From Planctomycetia bacterium (GTDB taxonomy: Bacteria > Planctomycetota > Planctomycetia > Pirellulales > PNKZ01): DNA of 64,000 nucleotides. Position numbers and translations under genes: made by a program. Location of the stretch: positions 21,314 through 85,313 of the forward strand of contig JAIOPP010000067.1 in the NCBI GenBank assembly GCA_021413845.1, read 5' to 3'. A model generated the notes under the pieces. It did not search any database. It was not told the DNA's origin and saw only the letters and a list, made by a program, of their open reading frames with translations. How positions within the stretch are numbered: position 1 is the stretch's first letter; every line of letters starts with the position of its first letter. This document shows, piece by piece, positions 1 to 9,270 of the stretch.

Positions 1-1563
1 TTCGCACGACTCCCGTGTAGACCAATTCGCCGCTTGCCAAGCGATCGGAGTCGGTGCGTCCTTCGACTTCGGGCTTGCCGGCGACGAAAGGAATCAGATC
101 GGTCGTGGTCGAGCCGATGTCGATCAAGATCCCCGTCAGCTTCGAGAACTTTCGCGCCGCAAAAGCCGCCGTGGCATACCAATTCGACGCCGAGGCTTCG
201 AGCCACCGGAGCTTCGCCTCTGCCGGCGCGACCATCGCGCCATCGGTCAACAAGACTCGCACCTCGACCGCCTTTCCCGTTCCGGAGAACGCCGTTTCGA
301 CGGCGTCGACGATCGCCGCGACCCCTGCTTGTTTCGTGCGAAAGCAATCGGCAAGCTCGCCGGTCATCGTCACGGCCACGCGTCTAAACTCGGGCGCGTC
401 GGCAAGGAGCGCGATGAGCGCTGCGGTCAGTTGTGCCGGCCGTTGCCACAACGGAAACGCTTGCGAGCGCACGAAGCCGGCGCCATCCGAGGCCTTGAGG
501 TTCGCTCCGCCGATATCGAGTGCGAGCACGCGCGTCGTGGCGTCGCGCACGTTGCCGTCGGCATCGAACTCGACGACCTCGGAGCGAAACGATAACGTCG
601 GCGGTCGTCCTTGCGCCACGTCGAGCATCGCGCGGGCCAGGCTCGCCTCGGCGAGGGCGCGCAGTCCGACGTACGAAGTGGTCAGCCGCGGGTTCACTTC
701 GATCACGTAATCTTCCGAGCCGTCTTCGGCCGCGCCGAGAACGAGATCGAGTCCGATGAAGCCGGTCCATGCGGGCATCGCGTCGCCGGCCGCGAGCGCT
801 AAGCGTCGGGCACGCGCGGCGAGGTCGGTCGTCAGCGGAACCTTGCCGCCGAGATATTCGAAGCGCCCTTCCTCTTTGATGCGCTGAGTGCAGGCCGGCA
901 GTGCGAAGGTGCCTGCAGGGCCGCGCAGCAGGCCGATGCTCGCCGCTTGCCCGACGACGTAGCGCTCGAGCCGCCAAGTGCGCGGAGATTCGCCGCGCGC
1001 ATCTTGCCGGGTTTCATTCAAGCGGCGTACGTCGACGGAGCCGCAACCGTCGATCGGCTTGAGCACCGCCGGGGCCAGGAAATGCTTCGGCCACAAGTCG
1101 TCGGGGGTCAGCCGGATGCCCGTCGGGGTCGGGATATTGCCGGCGCGCAACGTCTCGGCGACGGCGTGCTTGTCCGAGGCCCAAGCGATGAACTCGGCCG
1201 AAGGGGAAGCCAGCCGTCCGTTCAGTTGTTCGACGCGGCGCGCGAGCCCAGCAAGCACGCCATCGGTTTCCGGCGCAATCAGCAGCGCAAGGTCGGCCGC
1301 GGCCGCCAGGCGATCGAACGCTTCGGCCCGTTCCGCTTCGGAGTCGACGAGAATCGCGTTTTGAAAGTCGGGCGTTTGCGCGGCTAGCGCGGAGTCGAGC
1401 AGCCAGGAGACTTCGATCCCGTCGAGGGCTGTGAAATCGGCGACCAAGGTGTGGCGCATCGCCGCGGCTTCCGCCAGCAGCGGGCCGTGGTCGTCGAGTT
1501 CTCCCGTGTGCCGATTCGCGATGAGCCCGCCGCCGGTGACATGTTCGTAAACGAAGATTCGCA
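1..1563 (-). CDS. ATP-grasp / H4MPT-linked C1 transfer (hydantoinase-like) fusion protein, C-terminus cut by window edge
   Basis: One open frame runs without a stop from an ATG at 1563 to the left edge, giving at least 521 residues. Residues 1 to about 335 open with MRIFVYEHVTGGGL, the start typical of ATP-grasp ligases of the MfnD (tyramine-glutamate ligase) type, and contain VIEVNPRLTTSYVGLRA, the usual metal/ATP-binding end of that fold. From about residue 344 a second domain begins with VLALDIGGANLKASDG and continues with TMTGELADCF and DIGSTTTDLIPF. These are signatures of the 'H4MPT-linked C1 transfer pathway protein' family in the hydantoinase/sugar-kinase superfamily. Both families take part, or are inferred to take part, in methanofuran/H4MPT metabolism. 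To my knowledge they are normally separate proteins, so this looks like a fusion. About half of the second domain lies outside the window. The gene diverges from the secreted protein at 1707. Confidence 0.82.
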
Positions 1564-1706
1564 TGGAAACGAGACCGAGTCGGGGCGTCGGGCGGAGCGT
1601 GGTCGTGTGGGTAAACGGCCGTCGAAGGGGCAAAATTCGACGGCGGAACAGGCATCGGTTATCATCGAAAAGGAAATTGCCCGCAACCTCGCTCTCGAGA
1701 TCGATC

Positions 1707-2780
1707 GTGCTGCGCTTAAATCCGATATTCCTGTTCGCCGCGATCGTGTGCGGTGGATCGTTCGCCGAACGGCCCGCGCACGCCGCGGAAGACGGCAAGC
1801 GCACGGTCGACGTGCCGCGCTACGGCGTGCGAACGCGCGTGCCGCAAGCATGGAACCTCATCGATTGGGGGACCGACGATCGGGCTTTCGAGTTGCAGTT
1901 GCCGCAAGACCGCGGGTCGAAGGTCGGGCATGTGCGCTGCACGTTGAGCATTGCCCCGGCGAGCTTGGAAGATGTGCAAAGTCGGGCTCGCGTCGCGATC
2001 GTCGACCCGAACGCCAAGCCGAAAGTCACGCGGAAGTTGCGCGTCGACGAGATTGCCGCGCTCGCCTCGCCGGCTTGGCCGGAAGAGTTGGTAAAGAAGT
2101 TTGCGCGGCGCTTAGTGATCGAATGGGAATGCGAAGACAGCGAAGGACGGCGCTGGTTCGAGCGGAGCGTGCATGTCATCGGCGACGGCATGATGTACGT
2201 GTTTTCGATCGACTCCGATGAAGCTCACTACGACGCTTTCTCGCTCGACTTTACCGACATGTGCGCCGAGTTGAAGATCAAGACGCCTGACAACAAGCTG
2301 CAACCGCTCGAAACGGGCCACTGGCTGCAACGCGACTTCCGCTTCGGCTTCAAGTTGCCGGAGAAATGGCGGCCGGTGTTCAGTTTAAACGCCCGCGTGC
2401 TGTTTCTGGCGACGGGCACGGCGCACGGCACCTTCAACGACGCACTGACCGTACATGCTTCGTTGCCGCAGCCGTTGAACCTCGAACAGCTCAAGCTCGA
2501 CATTCCGGAGCAAGTCAAGAAACGAGACGCCGCCGCGACGGTCGAGTGTCGCATCGTCGAGCAGGGGAACATCAAGATTTTGGAAACGCTCGTCCGCTCG
2601 AAGCGGCGCGACTTGGAAATCACGACGCTGGAACGTCGCTTCCAGACCCGCACGCGGAACTACGACGTGAAGCTCAGCTGCGCGACCGAGGAGTTCCAAC
2701 GACGCGAAGCGGAATTTCGGGCCGTACTCGACAGCTTCATCGAGTTGCCGCCGAAAGACCTAACCGGCAACGCCACTTAA
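1707..2780 (+). CDS. secreted protein of unknown function with two PsbP/DcrB-like halves
   Basis: I start at the GTG at 1707 because it gives a clean signal peptide (MLRLNPIFLFAAIVCGGSFA, then a likely cut after AHA), for a product of 357 residues. The frame is open upstream to an ATG at 1563, but that extension is Arg-rich and lies over the start of the divergent gene. The mature protein seems to hold two related halves. One begins near YGVRTRVPQAWNLIDW and the other near FGFKLPEKWRPVFSLN; each is a short strand pair followed by a charged helix, as in PsbP/DcrB-like lipoproteins. That family assignment is inference. The product is probably exported to the periplasm. No catalytic motif is visible. 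Confidence 0.7.
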   Translation: MLRLNPIFLFAAIVCGGSFAERPAHAAEDGKRTVDVPRYGVRTRVPQAWNLIDWGTDDRAFELQLPQDRGSKVGHVRCTLSIAPASLEDVQSRARVAIVDPNAKPKVTRKLRVDEIAALASPAWPEELVKKFARRLVIEWECEDSEGRRWFERSVHVIGDGMMYVFSIDSDEAHYDAFSLDFTDMCAELKIKTPDNKLQPLETGHWLQRDFRFGFKLPEKWRPVFSLNARVLFLATGTAHGTFNDALTVHASLPQPLNLEQLKLDIPEQVKKRDAAATVECRIVEQGNIKILETLVRSKRRDLEITTLERRFQTRTRNYDVKLSCATEEFQRREAEFRAVLDSFIELPPKDLTGNAT

Positions 2781-2826
2781 GCCGCACGTGGCATAACGGC
2801 GGCGGCTCTTAATGCAGCCGCGTTAT

Positions 2827-3654
2827 TTAGAAGATGCCGAGCTGGTCGCGGGCCGCTTCCGTCATTCGGTCGGGTGTCCACGGCGGGATCATGACGAGCT
2901 TCACTTCCACTTCTTCGACCCCCTCGATCCGCTTCAAAACATCCTTCGAGTTTTGAATCAACTGCGGGCCGGCCGGGCAAGCCGGGCTCGTCATCGTCAT
3001 GTCGATCGCGATGTGCGATTTGCCTTCCGGCCGTTCGTTGAGCGTCACGCCGTAGATCAGCCCGAGATCGACGATGTTGACGAACAGTTCCGGATCGATC
3101 ACTTGCTTGAGGGCCTCGCGAATCGAATCTTCGCTGATCGCGGTCGAGCCGGCTTCGCCGGGCTCGGCGATCGTCGGGACGGGCGAAGCTTCCGAAGCGT
3201 TGACCACCGTGGCTTGCGGCGCGGTCGCCGCTGCGGCGGAGCTATCGGGAACCGAGCGCTTCGACTCGACCGGCGCGCCGGCCGTGGCCGGAGTCGGGGG
3301 CGCGGAGGCAACGGACGTCGGGCCGTGGCCGATGCGAACGAAGATCCCCTGCCCTTCGACCTTCACTTCGTACGAGCCCGTGGCTCGGGTCGCGGGCATG
3401 GTTAGTGCGTGGCCGTTGCGAATGTCGAACTTCGCGCCATGGCGCGGGCAAGCGATGGAAAAACCTTCGAGCGTGCCGTCGCTCAGGGGGCCGTCGTCGT
3501 GTGTGCAGACATCATCGATCGCGAAGATCTGCCCGTCGACGTTGAAGAGCGCGAGTAGTCGGTCGTCGAGCTCGCAGATGATGCGCGCGCCGGGCGGAAG
3601 CTCGGCGAGGACGGCTGCTTTTTGCCACGTTTCTTGCGTAATGGTATCGCTCAT
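2827..3654 (-). CDS. Rieske ferredoxin-SufT (DUF59/MIP18) fusion protein
   Basis: The 275-residue product has two domains. Residues 1 to about 110 form a Rieske-type ferredoxin with the two ligand motifs CTHDDG and CPRHGAKFD, each giving one Cys and one His to a [2Fe-2S] cluster. An Ala/Pro/Thr-rich linker of about 55 residues follows. From about residue 168 comes a DUF59/MIP18 domain with VIDPELFVNIVDLGLIYGV and the conserved cysteine in MTSPACPAGP, as in SufT, an Fe-S cluster maturation factor. The gene begins 5 bases after the sufD stop codon, so the two are almost certainly co-translated. The Rieske half may deliver electrons or sense redox state during cluster assembly; that is inference. 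It closes the minus-strand suf series. Confidence 0.88.
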   Translation of the reverse strand: MSDTITQETWQKAAVLAELPPGARIICELDDRLLALFNVDGQIFAIDDVCTHDDGPLSDGTLEGFSIACPRHGAKFDIRNGHALTMPATRATGSYEVKVEGQGIFVRIGHGPTSVASAPPTPATAGAPVESKRSVPDSSAAAATAPQATVVNASEASPVPTIAEPGEAGSTAISEDSIREALKQVIDPELFVNIVDLGLIYGVTLNERPEGKSHIAIDMTMTSPACPAGPQLIQNSKDVLKRIEGVEEVEVKLVMIPPWTPDRMTEAARDQLGIF

Positions 3655-3659
3655 ATAAG

Positions 3660-5012
3660 TTAGGCGTATTCTCGAATGCGGCGGCTGATGGCGAGCCCGA
3701 GGGCTTCGCGAACGCTCTCGATCTCGATCCGATCGAAGACTTGTTGAAAGAATCCGGAGACGATCATGCGAACCGCTTCTTTGCGCGTGAGGCCCCGCGA
3801 GCGGGCATAGAAGATCTGATCTTCATCGACCCGCCCCGCCGTGGCTCCGTGCGTGCAGCGGACGTCGTCGGCTTCGATCTCGAGGCCGGGAATCGAATCG
3901 GCGCGGGAGTTGTCGGAGAGCATCAGGTTGTCGTCGCGCTGATAGGCGTCGGTCTTTTGCGCGTCTTTGTCGACTCGGATCATACCGCGCCACACGAGCC
4001 GGGAGTCGTCTTGCAGAGCCCCCTTATAAAGCAGATCGCTCTTGCAGTTCGGTTGTTCGTGGTGTTGGAGCGTGTGGTACGACAAATGTTGCCGGCCTTC
4101 GGTAAACATCACGCCGTTCACTTGTGCGCGAGCATGCGAGCCGGCGAGCGCGACGTGTTGGTTCACCTTCGCCAAGCGTGCGCCGAGTGCGCCGATCGTC
4201 CATTGCAGATCGCCGTCGTCGGCGACCGTCGCCTTTTGATGGGCGAAGTGCCAAGTGCCCGAGCCCCAGTGTTGCAAGTTGACGTACCGCAGCCGAGCGG
4301 CGCGGCCGACGAAGAGCTCGATCGAACCGCAATGCAGCGCGAGGCTGTCGTCGCCGGCGGTCTCGGAGAGGAACGTCGCTTGCGCGCCGTCTTCGAGAAT
4401 GACGAGCGTCTTACCGAGATCGACCGTGGCGAAATTGCTCGTAGCGGCATCGGCCGCCATGACGGAAAGACTGTGCAGCGGCAGGCGGGCCGTGACGTTG
4501 CGCGGGACGTACAGCAACGTGCCGCCGGTCCAGAACGCGGCATGCAACGCGGCGAATTTATCGGCCCCGATGTCGACGAGCTTGCGCTCGAAATAAGGAC
4601 GGAGCAAGTCGCCGTGCTCGACGACGAGCGCATCAAGACTGCCGAACAGAATTCCTTGCTTAGCCATTTCGTCGGTCAGAAAGCTCGTGACGTGTCGGCT
4701 GTTGGCAACCGTCATCGCGCCGCCGAGCTCGACATCGGCCGAAAGCCGGGCCGCGGTGGAAGCGTAGTTCGCTAAGTCGGGGCTCGTCGTCGCCGCGGCC
4801 GAATCGGCGAGGCGGGCGAATTTATCGAGCTTGAACATGCGAATGTCGGTTCGCATCCACTCTTCTTCCTTGCGCGACGGCAGCGGCAATTCGGAGAACT
4901 TCTGCCACGCGCTGCGGCGCAGGTCGACAAGCCAAGCCGGCTCACGACGTTCGGCGAGAAACGCTTCGAACGAAGCGGCGGTAAATCCAGTCGGCATCAT
5001 CGTGGTTGACAT
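3660..5012 (-). CDS. sufD: Fe-S cluster assembly protein SufD
   Basis: The 450-residue product shows the SufBD fold: LPLPSRKEEEWMRTDI near the N-terminus, then the long beta-helix region, and a C-terminal block GATAGRVDEDQIFYARSRGL followed by TRKEAVRMIVSGFFQQV. SufD forms the SufBC2D scaffold with SufB and the ATPase SufC and is needed for iron delivery to the scaffold. I start at the ATG at 5012 (MSTTMMPTGF), not the upstream ATG at 5048; neither has a strong Shine-Dalgarno sequence. It lies downstream of sufC and sufB but is separated from sufB by an unrelated two-gene cassette (5088-5974). The Rieske-SufT gene follows after 5 bases. Confidence 0.92.
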   Translation of the reverse strand: MSTTMMPTGFTAASFEAFLAERREPAWLVDLRRSAWQKFSELPLPSRKEEEWMRTDIRMFKLDKFARLADSAAATTSPDLANYASTAARLSADVELGGAMTVANSRHVTSFLTDEMAKQGILFGSLDALVVEHGDLLRPYFERKLVDIGADKFAALHAAFWTGGTLLYVPRNVTARLPLHSLSVMAADAATSNFATVDLGKTLVILEDGAQATFLSETAGDDSLALHCGSIELFVGRAARLRYVNLQHWGSGTWHFAHQKATVADDGDLQWTIGALGARLAKVNQHVALAGSHARAQVNGVMFTEGRQHLSYHTLQHHEQPNCKSDLLYKGALQDDSRLVWRGMIRVDKDAQKTDAYQRDDNLMLSDNSRADSIPGLEIEADDVRCTHGATAGRVDEDQIFYARSRGLTRKEAVRMIVSGFFQQVFDRIEIESVREALGLAISRRIREYA

Positions 5013-5087
5013 GGGGAAATCAGCGGAAGTCGAAAAAATAGAAGGCAAACCGGCGACGCATGCGATCGAATTCGATCGGACGTTCTT

Positions 5088-5501
5088 CTACGATCCGGTA
5101 GCGGAATTAGGGGCGGAGTTCGCGGACGAATGCGTCGGCATCGGAATCGAGGATAGCGGGTCTTGCGCGACGGAGATGGGTAATCCTAAGACACAACGAG
5201 TTTGAACTAAATCGCTCCCGCTGCCCGACAGTGAAAGCCGGCCGGTCATGCCGGAGCCCAACTCCTTGAGATCATGCTCGTATGCCGTGATCGCTTTGAT
5301 TTCGAGTCGGATCGGCTGAGGATCAATTCGAGTTGCGGTTTCGCTCCCGTCTTTCGAGGTGTTGAAGGAATAGCGATACATCGATTCGAAAACATCTCCG
5401 ATTCGTAGAGCGACATCGCCGCACCGGCCGACCACATGCAGGAACTCCGTCGGACCTTCGTCGACAAGGCCGCTTACGGTGAACTCCAGGTTGCGATTCA
5501 T
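5088..5501 (-). CDS. hypothetical protein, second gene of the cassette inside the suf cluster
   Basis: This 137-residue protein is not recognised with confidence. It is rich in beta-strand-like segments (LEFTVSGLVDEG, VVGRCGDVALRIGDVFE, LEIKAITAYEHDLKELGSG, MTGRLSLSGSG), an arrangement that recalls the EF-Tu domain-2 type beta barrel. That resemblance is weak and is inference only. Its ATG overlaps the stop of the upstream gene by 4 bases, which indicates translational coupling. It could be the antidote or immunity partner of the ADP-ribosyltransferase-like protein before it; no evidence beyond the gene pairing supports this. It lies in the AT-richer stretch between sufB and sufD. Confidence 0.6.
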   Translation of the reverse strand: MNRNLEFTVSGLVDEGPTEFLHVVGRCGDVALRIGDVFESMYRYSFNTSKDGSETATRIDPQPIRLEIKAITAYEHDLKELGSGMTGRLSLSGSGSDLVQTRCVLGLPISVAQDPLSSIPMPTHSSANSAPNSATGS

Positions 5502-5974
5502 GATCGATCGTCTTCGCTGGAAGACGCCTCGCGATTAAAAAAGTCGATCTGCTCGTCGGTCAGGTAGGAAAAAGCGGTCGTGACTTGTCCGAAGTCGTCT
5601 TGAAGGTAATTTTGCAGTCGGGTGTTGTTGGCGATGGTTTGCGGCAACTCAAACTTCAGACGCGATAATATTTCCTTCGCTCTTGTTGCGGAGAGCACGA
5701 TCACATCGGGATTCGCAGCAAACTCACTCGGAACCATCGGAAGAACGACTTCCTTCTCGTACTCCTTCATGCAATTCGATTCGTTCAGCGGAGTCGGCAA
5801 CGATTCGATCGGTGCCATATACAACACGCCTTGACCGAAACGGGAAGCGGCAACGGCAAATAACGTTGCAACTAAAGGATCCGTCGATGTCGGCGTATGC
5901 CTTAGTGCGACTAAACCTGGATTGCCGGGCCAACCAAGCGAAGTACCTCGGTAAAGATATCTAGAAACCGTCAT
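5498..5974 (-). CDS. ADP-ribosyltransferase-like protein (tentative), first gene of the cassette inside the suf cluster
   Basis: The 158-residue product has the three marks of an R-S-E type ADP-ribosyltransferase in the right order: Arg9 in RYLYRGTS, a Ser-Thr pair at 30-31 in TPTSTDPLVATLFA followed by a helix, and an E-x-E at 73-75 in KEYEKEVVLP. The assignment comes from reading the motifs, not from a search. If correct, it would transfer ADP-ribose from NAD to a target and could be the toxin of a toxin-antitoxin or toxin-immunity pair with the 137-residue protein it overlaps by 4 bases. The pair lies between sufB and sufD on the same strand and is AT-richer than both (28 of 60 bases are G or C at 5581-5640). 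Confidence 0.5.
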   Translation of the reverse strand: MTVSRYLYRGTSLGWPGNPGLVALRHTPTSTDPLVATLFAVAASRFGQGVLYMAPIESLPTPLNESNCMKEYEKEVVLPMVPSEFAANPDVIVLSATRAKEILSRLKFELPQTIANNTRLQNYLQDDFGQVTTAFSYLTDEQIDFFNREASSSEDDRS

Positions 5975-6004
5975 GCAAATAAAGAGAACGTGGCAGCTGC
6001 GGCG

Positions 6005-7420
6005 TTAGCCGACCGAGCCTTCCATTTGCAATTCGATCAGCCGATTCATCTCGACGGCGTATTCCATCGGCAGCTCTTTCACGAGCGGCTCGATGAAGCC
6101 GTTGACGATCATCGTGCTGGCCTCGGTCTCGGAAAGGCCGCGGCTCTTCAAGTAGAACAGTTGTTCTTCGCCGATCCGCGAGACGCTCGCTTCGTGGCCG
6201 ACGGAGACGTCTTGATTTTCGATTTCGATGTACGGATACGTGTCGCTCCGGCTCTTCGAGTCGAGTATCAACGCGTCGCACACGACGCTCGACTTCGACT
6301 TCCGCGCATCCTTTTCGACGCGCACCAAGCCGCGGTAGCTGGAGCGGCCGCCGTTCTTCGAGATCGACTTCGAAATGATCCGGCTCGACGTGTTCGGCGC
6401 ACAATGCACGACCTTCGCCCCGGCATCTTGGTGTTGGCCGGCCGAAGAGAACGCGATCGAAAGGATCTCGCCCCGCGCGCCGGGCTCCATCATGTACACG
6501 GCCGGATACTTCATCGTGAGCCGGCTGCCGAGGTTGCCGTCGATCCATTCCATCGTCGCGTTTTCATACGCCATCGCGCGCTTCGTGACGAGGTTGTAGA
6601 TGTTGTTCGCCCAGTTTTGGATCGTCGTGTAGCGGCAGCGAGCATGCTTCTTTACGCAGATCTCGACGACGGCCGAGTGCAGGCTTTCGGTGCTGTACAT
6701 CGGAGCCGTGCAACCTTCGACGTAATGCACTTGCGAGCCTTCGTCGCAGATGATCAGCGTCCGCTCGAACTGCCCCATGTTCTCGGCATTGATGCGGAAG
6801 TAGGCTTGCAGCGGGAACTCGATCTTCACCCCCTTCGGGATATAGATGAACGAGCCGCCCGACCACACGGCCGAGTTCAACGCGGCGAACTTGTTGTCGG
6901 TCGGCGGAATAATCGTGGCGAAGTATTGCTTCACCAAGTCGGGATACTCGCGAACCGCGGAATCGGTGTCGGTGAAGATCACCCCTTGATTGCTGAGCTC
7001 TTCGCGCAACGAACCATACACCACTTCGCTTTCGTACTGCGCCTTCACGCCCGAGAGAAATTTCTTTTCCGCTTCGGGAATGCCGAGCTTGTCGAAGGTG
7101 CGCTTGATGTCGTCGGGCACGTCGTCCCAACTCCGGCCTTGGCGATCGGAGGGCTTGATGTAGTAGAAGATCTCGTTGAAGTCGAGGCTGACGTCGCCGC
7201 CCCACTTCGGCATCGGCTTCGAGTTGAAGATTTCCAAGCTCTTGAGCAGGAAGTCGCGCATCCATTGCGGCTCGTTCTTCATGTCCGAGATCATATGCAC
7301 GATCTCGGCATCGAGCCCGCGACGGCTCTTGAACGAATACTTCTCTTCGTTGCGGAAGTCGTATTTATTGATTTCGCCGACGACGCTGGAGAAGTCGTCG
7401 GTCTTGATGTCGGTTGCCAT
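6005..7420 (-). CDS. sufB: Fe-S cluster assembly scaffold protein SufB
   Basis: The 471-residue product has standard SufB length and sequence. Landmarks are [19 protein letters not shown] near the N-terminus, [22 protein letters not shown], the core [21 protein letters not shown], and the C-terminal block [23 protein letters not shown] followed by METASTMIV-like sequence ending [15 protein letters not shown]. SufB is the scaffold on which the cluster is built and partners SufC and SufD. It follows sufC with a 92-base gap. The next gene downstream is the ADP-ribosyltransferase-like gene rather than sufD, so the usual sufBD adjacency is interrupted. I see no sufS or sufE in the window, so the sulfur donor is elsewhere. 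Confidence 0.96.
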   Translation of the reverse strand: MATDIKTDDFSSVVGEINKYDFRNEEKYSFKSRRGLDAEIVHMISDMKNEPQWMRDFLLKSLEIFNSKPMPKWGGDVSLDFNEIFYYIKPSDRQGRSWDDVPDDIKRTFDKLGIPEAEKKFLSGVKAQYESEVVYGSLREELSNQGVIFTDTDSAVREYPDLVKQYFATIIPPTDNKFAALNSAVWSGGSFIYIPKGVKIEFPLQAYFRINAENMGQFERTLIICDEGSQVHYVEGCTAPMYSTESLHSAVVEICVKKHARCRYTTIQNWANNIYNLVTKRAMAYENATMEWIDGNLGSRLTMKYPAVYMMEPGARGEILSIAFSSAGQHQDAGAKVVHCAPNTSSRIISKSISKNGGRSSYRGLVRVEKDARKSKSSVVCDALILDSKSRSDTYPYIEIENQDVSVGHEASVSRIGEEQLFYLKSRGLSETEASTMIVNGFIEPLVKELPMEYAVEMNRLIELQMEGSVG

Positions 7421-7512
7421 ATCGTTAACCGTTTCTGCTGGTCGATTCTTACAGTTCTATGCGTGCCGAAGTCTTCTCTCGTCTCGAAGCCGAACGTCCT
7501 GCGTTCGCTCGC

Positions 7513-8391
7513 TTACACGGCTGCCGCTTGTCGCTTCTCCGTCATCTTGCGTTCTTCTTCGGCGGCGTCGGGATACGCGGCGCGGATCCGGTCGTAGCCG
7601 CTGCGGTGTAGTTCTTCGGCGAGTTCGCGACCGCCGGTTTCGACGATCCGTCCGCCGAGCATCACGTGCGTGAATTCCGGCACGTTATGCTCCAGTAGTT
7701 TGTCGTGATGCGTGATGATGATGATGCCCATGTCGGCCCCGCCGATTTCGGCGATGCTCTGGCTCGCCAACCGCACGGCATCGACGTCGAGACCGGAATC
7801 GGTTTCGTCGAGAATCGCGAACTTCGGTCGGAGCATCGCCATTTGCAGGATCTCGGCCCGCTTCATTTCGCCGCCGGAAAAACCTTCGTTCACGTAACGG
7901 CGGGCGAACTCCGTATCCATGCGCAGCTGTTCCATCTTCGCTTTGAGTTCCTTGCGAAACTCGCGCATCGGAATCAGTTCTTCCCCTTCTTTGCGATCGG
8001 GCCGGCGCACGTTCGTCGTGGCGTGCCGCAAGAAGTCGGCCAGCTTCACGCCGGGGATCGTCATCGGGCGTTGGAACGCGAGGAAGATTCCGCTCCGCGC
8101 ACGCTGGTCGGCTTCGAGCGCGAGCAGATCGTGTTCGACGCCGTCGACCGTCAGCGCGATCGAACCGCCGGTCACTTCGTAGCCCGGATGGCCGGCGATC
8201 GCATAGCCGAGCGTGCTCTTGCCGGAGCCGTTGGGGCCCATCAGCGCGTGCGTTTCTCCGCGGCGAACGAGCAGGTCGACCCCCTTGAGGATCTCCTTCC
8301 CTTCGACGCTCACCTGGAGGTTCGTGATCTTCAGCGTGTCGCTTTTAACCGTATCGTTCTTTTGCATCGCGTTCTTCGTAGTGGAAACCAT
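7513..8391 (-). CDS. sufC: Fe-S cluster assembly ATPase SufC
   Basis: The 292-residue product is an ABC-type ATPase. It has Walker A GPNGSGKST, the ABC signature GFSGGEMKRAE, and Walker B FAILDETDSGLD with the SufC-specific form of that motif, and it ends at a switch histidine region IIIITHHDK. It is somewhat longer than typical SufC (about 250 residues) because of a charged N-terminal extension (MVSTTKNAMQKNDTVKSD) and a Lys/Glu-rich tail. An internal ATG at residue 9 is a possible alternative start. SufC hydrolyses ATP to drive the SufBC2D scaffold. It is followed by sufB and preceded by nuoB across a 126-base gap that carries a short repeat. Confidence 0.95.
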   Translation of the reverse strand: MVSTTKNAMQKNDTVKSDTLKITNLQVSVEGKEILKGVDLLVRRGETHALMGPNGSGKSTLGYAIAGHPGYEVTGGSIALTVDGVEHDLLALEADQRARSGIFLAFQRPMTIPGVKLADFLRHATTNVRRPDRKEGEELIPMREFRKELKAKMEQLRMDTEFARRYVNEGFSGGEMKRAEILQMAMLRPKFAILDETDSGLDVDAVRLASQSIAEIGGADMGIIIITHHDKLLEHNVPEFTHVMLGGRIVETGGRELAEELHRSGYDRIRAAYPDAAEEERKMTEKRQAAAV

Positions 8392-8414
8392 GGCTTTGAG
8401 TGGCAGTTTCTAAG

Positions 8415-8520
8415 AAATGACTAATGACCAATGTCTAATGACTAATAGGATGACTTCGATGTTCGATGGATTGCGCCCCACACTCCTCTTAGTTATCAGG
8501 ATTTAGGCCTTAGTCATTTA
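8415..8520. repeat. TAATGAC-type intergenic repeat between nuoB and sufC
   Basis: The nuoB-sufC gap carries repeated AATGACTAATGACC and AATGTCTAATGACTAAT units at 8415-8454. A reversed version, TTTAGGCCTTAGTCATTTA, lies at 8501-8520. The same words recur at 55092-55119. The two arms at this site face each other and could pair in RNA or single-stranded DNA. No coding function is visible. Confidence 0.55.
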
Positions 8521-9135
8521 CCCGGTGATCTTCTGGTGGTCGAACAGCGGTTGTTTTTCGTCGACGGCGACGTAGCCGCTGTGGTGCGGCAGCGGGAGAT
8601 CGTCTTCCATCGTCGGGCCGGCTTGCAAAAACGCCGCCGAGCCCCGTTGCTTCGCGATCTTTTGACCGCGGATCTTGTCTTGGATGCGCATCAAACCTTC
8701 GAGCAGCGCTTCCGGGCGAGGCGGGCAGCCCGGCACGTACACGTCGACCGGGACGACGAGATCGACCCCCTTCACGACATGGTAGCCGTACTTGAAATAA
8801 GGGCCGCCGCCGACGGTGCAGGCACCCATCGCGATGACGAACTTCGGATCGGGCATCAAGTTGTAAAGGCGGCGAACGCGGCTCGCCATTTTGTAGGTCA
8901 CCGTGCCGGCGACGATCATCAGGTCGGCTTGCCGCGGCGTGGCGCGAAACGCACCGGCGCCGAAGCGGTCCATGTCGAAACGGCTCGCGCCGGTCGCCAT
9001 CATCTCGATCGCACAACACGCCAGGCCGAACGTCATCGGCCAGATGCTCGCTTGGCGAGCCCAGTTGATGGCCTGTTCGACCGACGTCATGATCATGTTT
9101 TCTTCGAAACGGCCTTCGATCCAAGGCTTCGTCAT
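8518..9135 (-). CDS. nuoB: NADH-quinone oxidoreductase subunit B (complex I, N2 cluster subunit)
   Basis: The 205-residue protein carries all four cysteine ligands of the complex I N2 [4Fe-4S] cluster: Cys40 and Cys41 in [11 protein letters not shown], Cys106 in [11 protein letters not shown], and Cys137 in VPGCPPRPE. It also has the conserved [32 protein letters not shown] block. The last about 45 residues are a non-conserved tail. NuoB sits at the membrane-arm junction of complex I and passes electrons from N2 to quinone. No other nuo gene lies nearby; it stands alone between sufR and sufC on the same strand. It could be a dispersed complex I gene or serve another NuoB-like oxidoreductase. 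The intact ligand set argues that it is functional. Confidence 0.93.
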   Translation of the reverse strand: MTKPWIEGRFEENMIMTSVEQAINWARQASIWPMTFGLACCAIEMMATGASRFDMDRFGAGAFRATPRQADLMIVAGTVTYKMASRVRRLYNLMPDPKFVIAMGACTVGGGPYFKYGYHVVKGVDLVVPVDVYVPGCPPRPEALLEGLMRIQDKIRGQKIAKQRGSAAFLQAGPTMEDDLPLPHHSGYVAVDEKQPLFDHQKITG

Positions 9136-9270
9136 AGCAGTAATTCCATTAACGACTTACGATTTCTTCGGTCGGGGTTTTGCAACGCCACGTCGTTGCA
9201 GCCAAGCCGACTATTGTAATGTTCCGGCCGCAGTGTTGAAGCCCTGCCGGCGGGTTTAACCTCTTACTTG

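Noticed and set aside
54..710. Plus-strand ORF of 218 residues at the left end
   Set aside because: It lies antisense to the ATP-grasp/H4MPT fusion gene, has Ser/Thr/Arg-rich composition, and no motif. It is a shadow.
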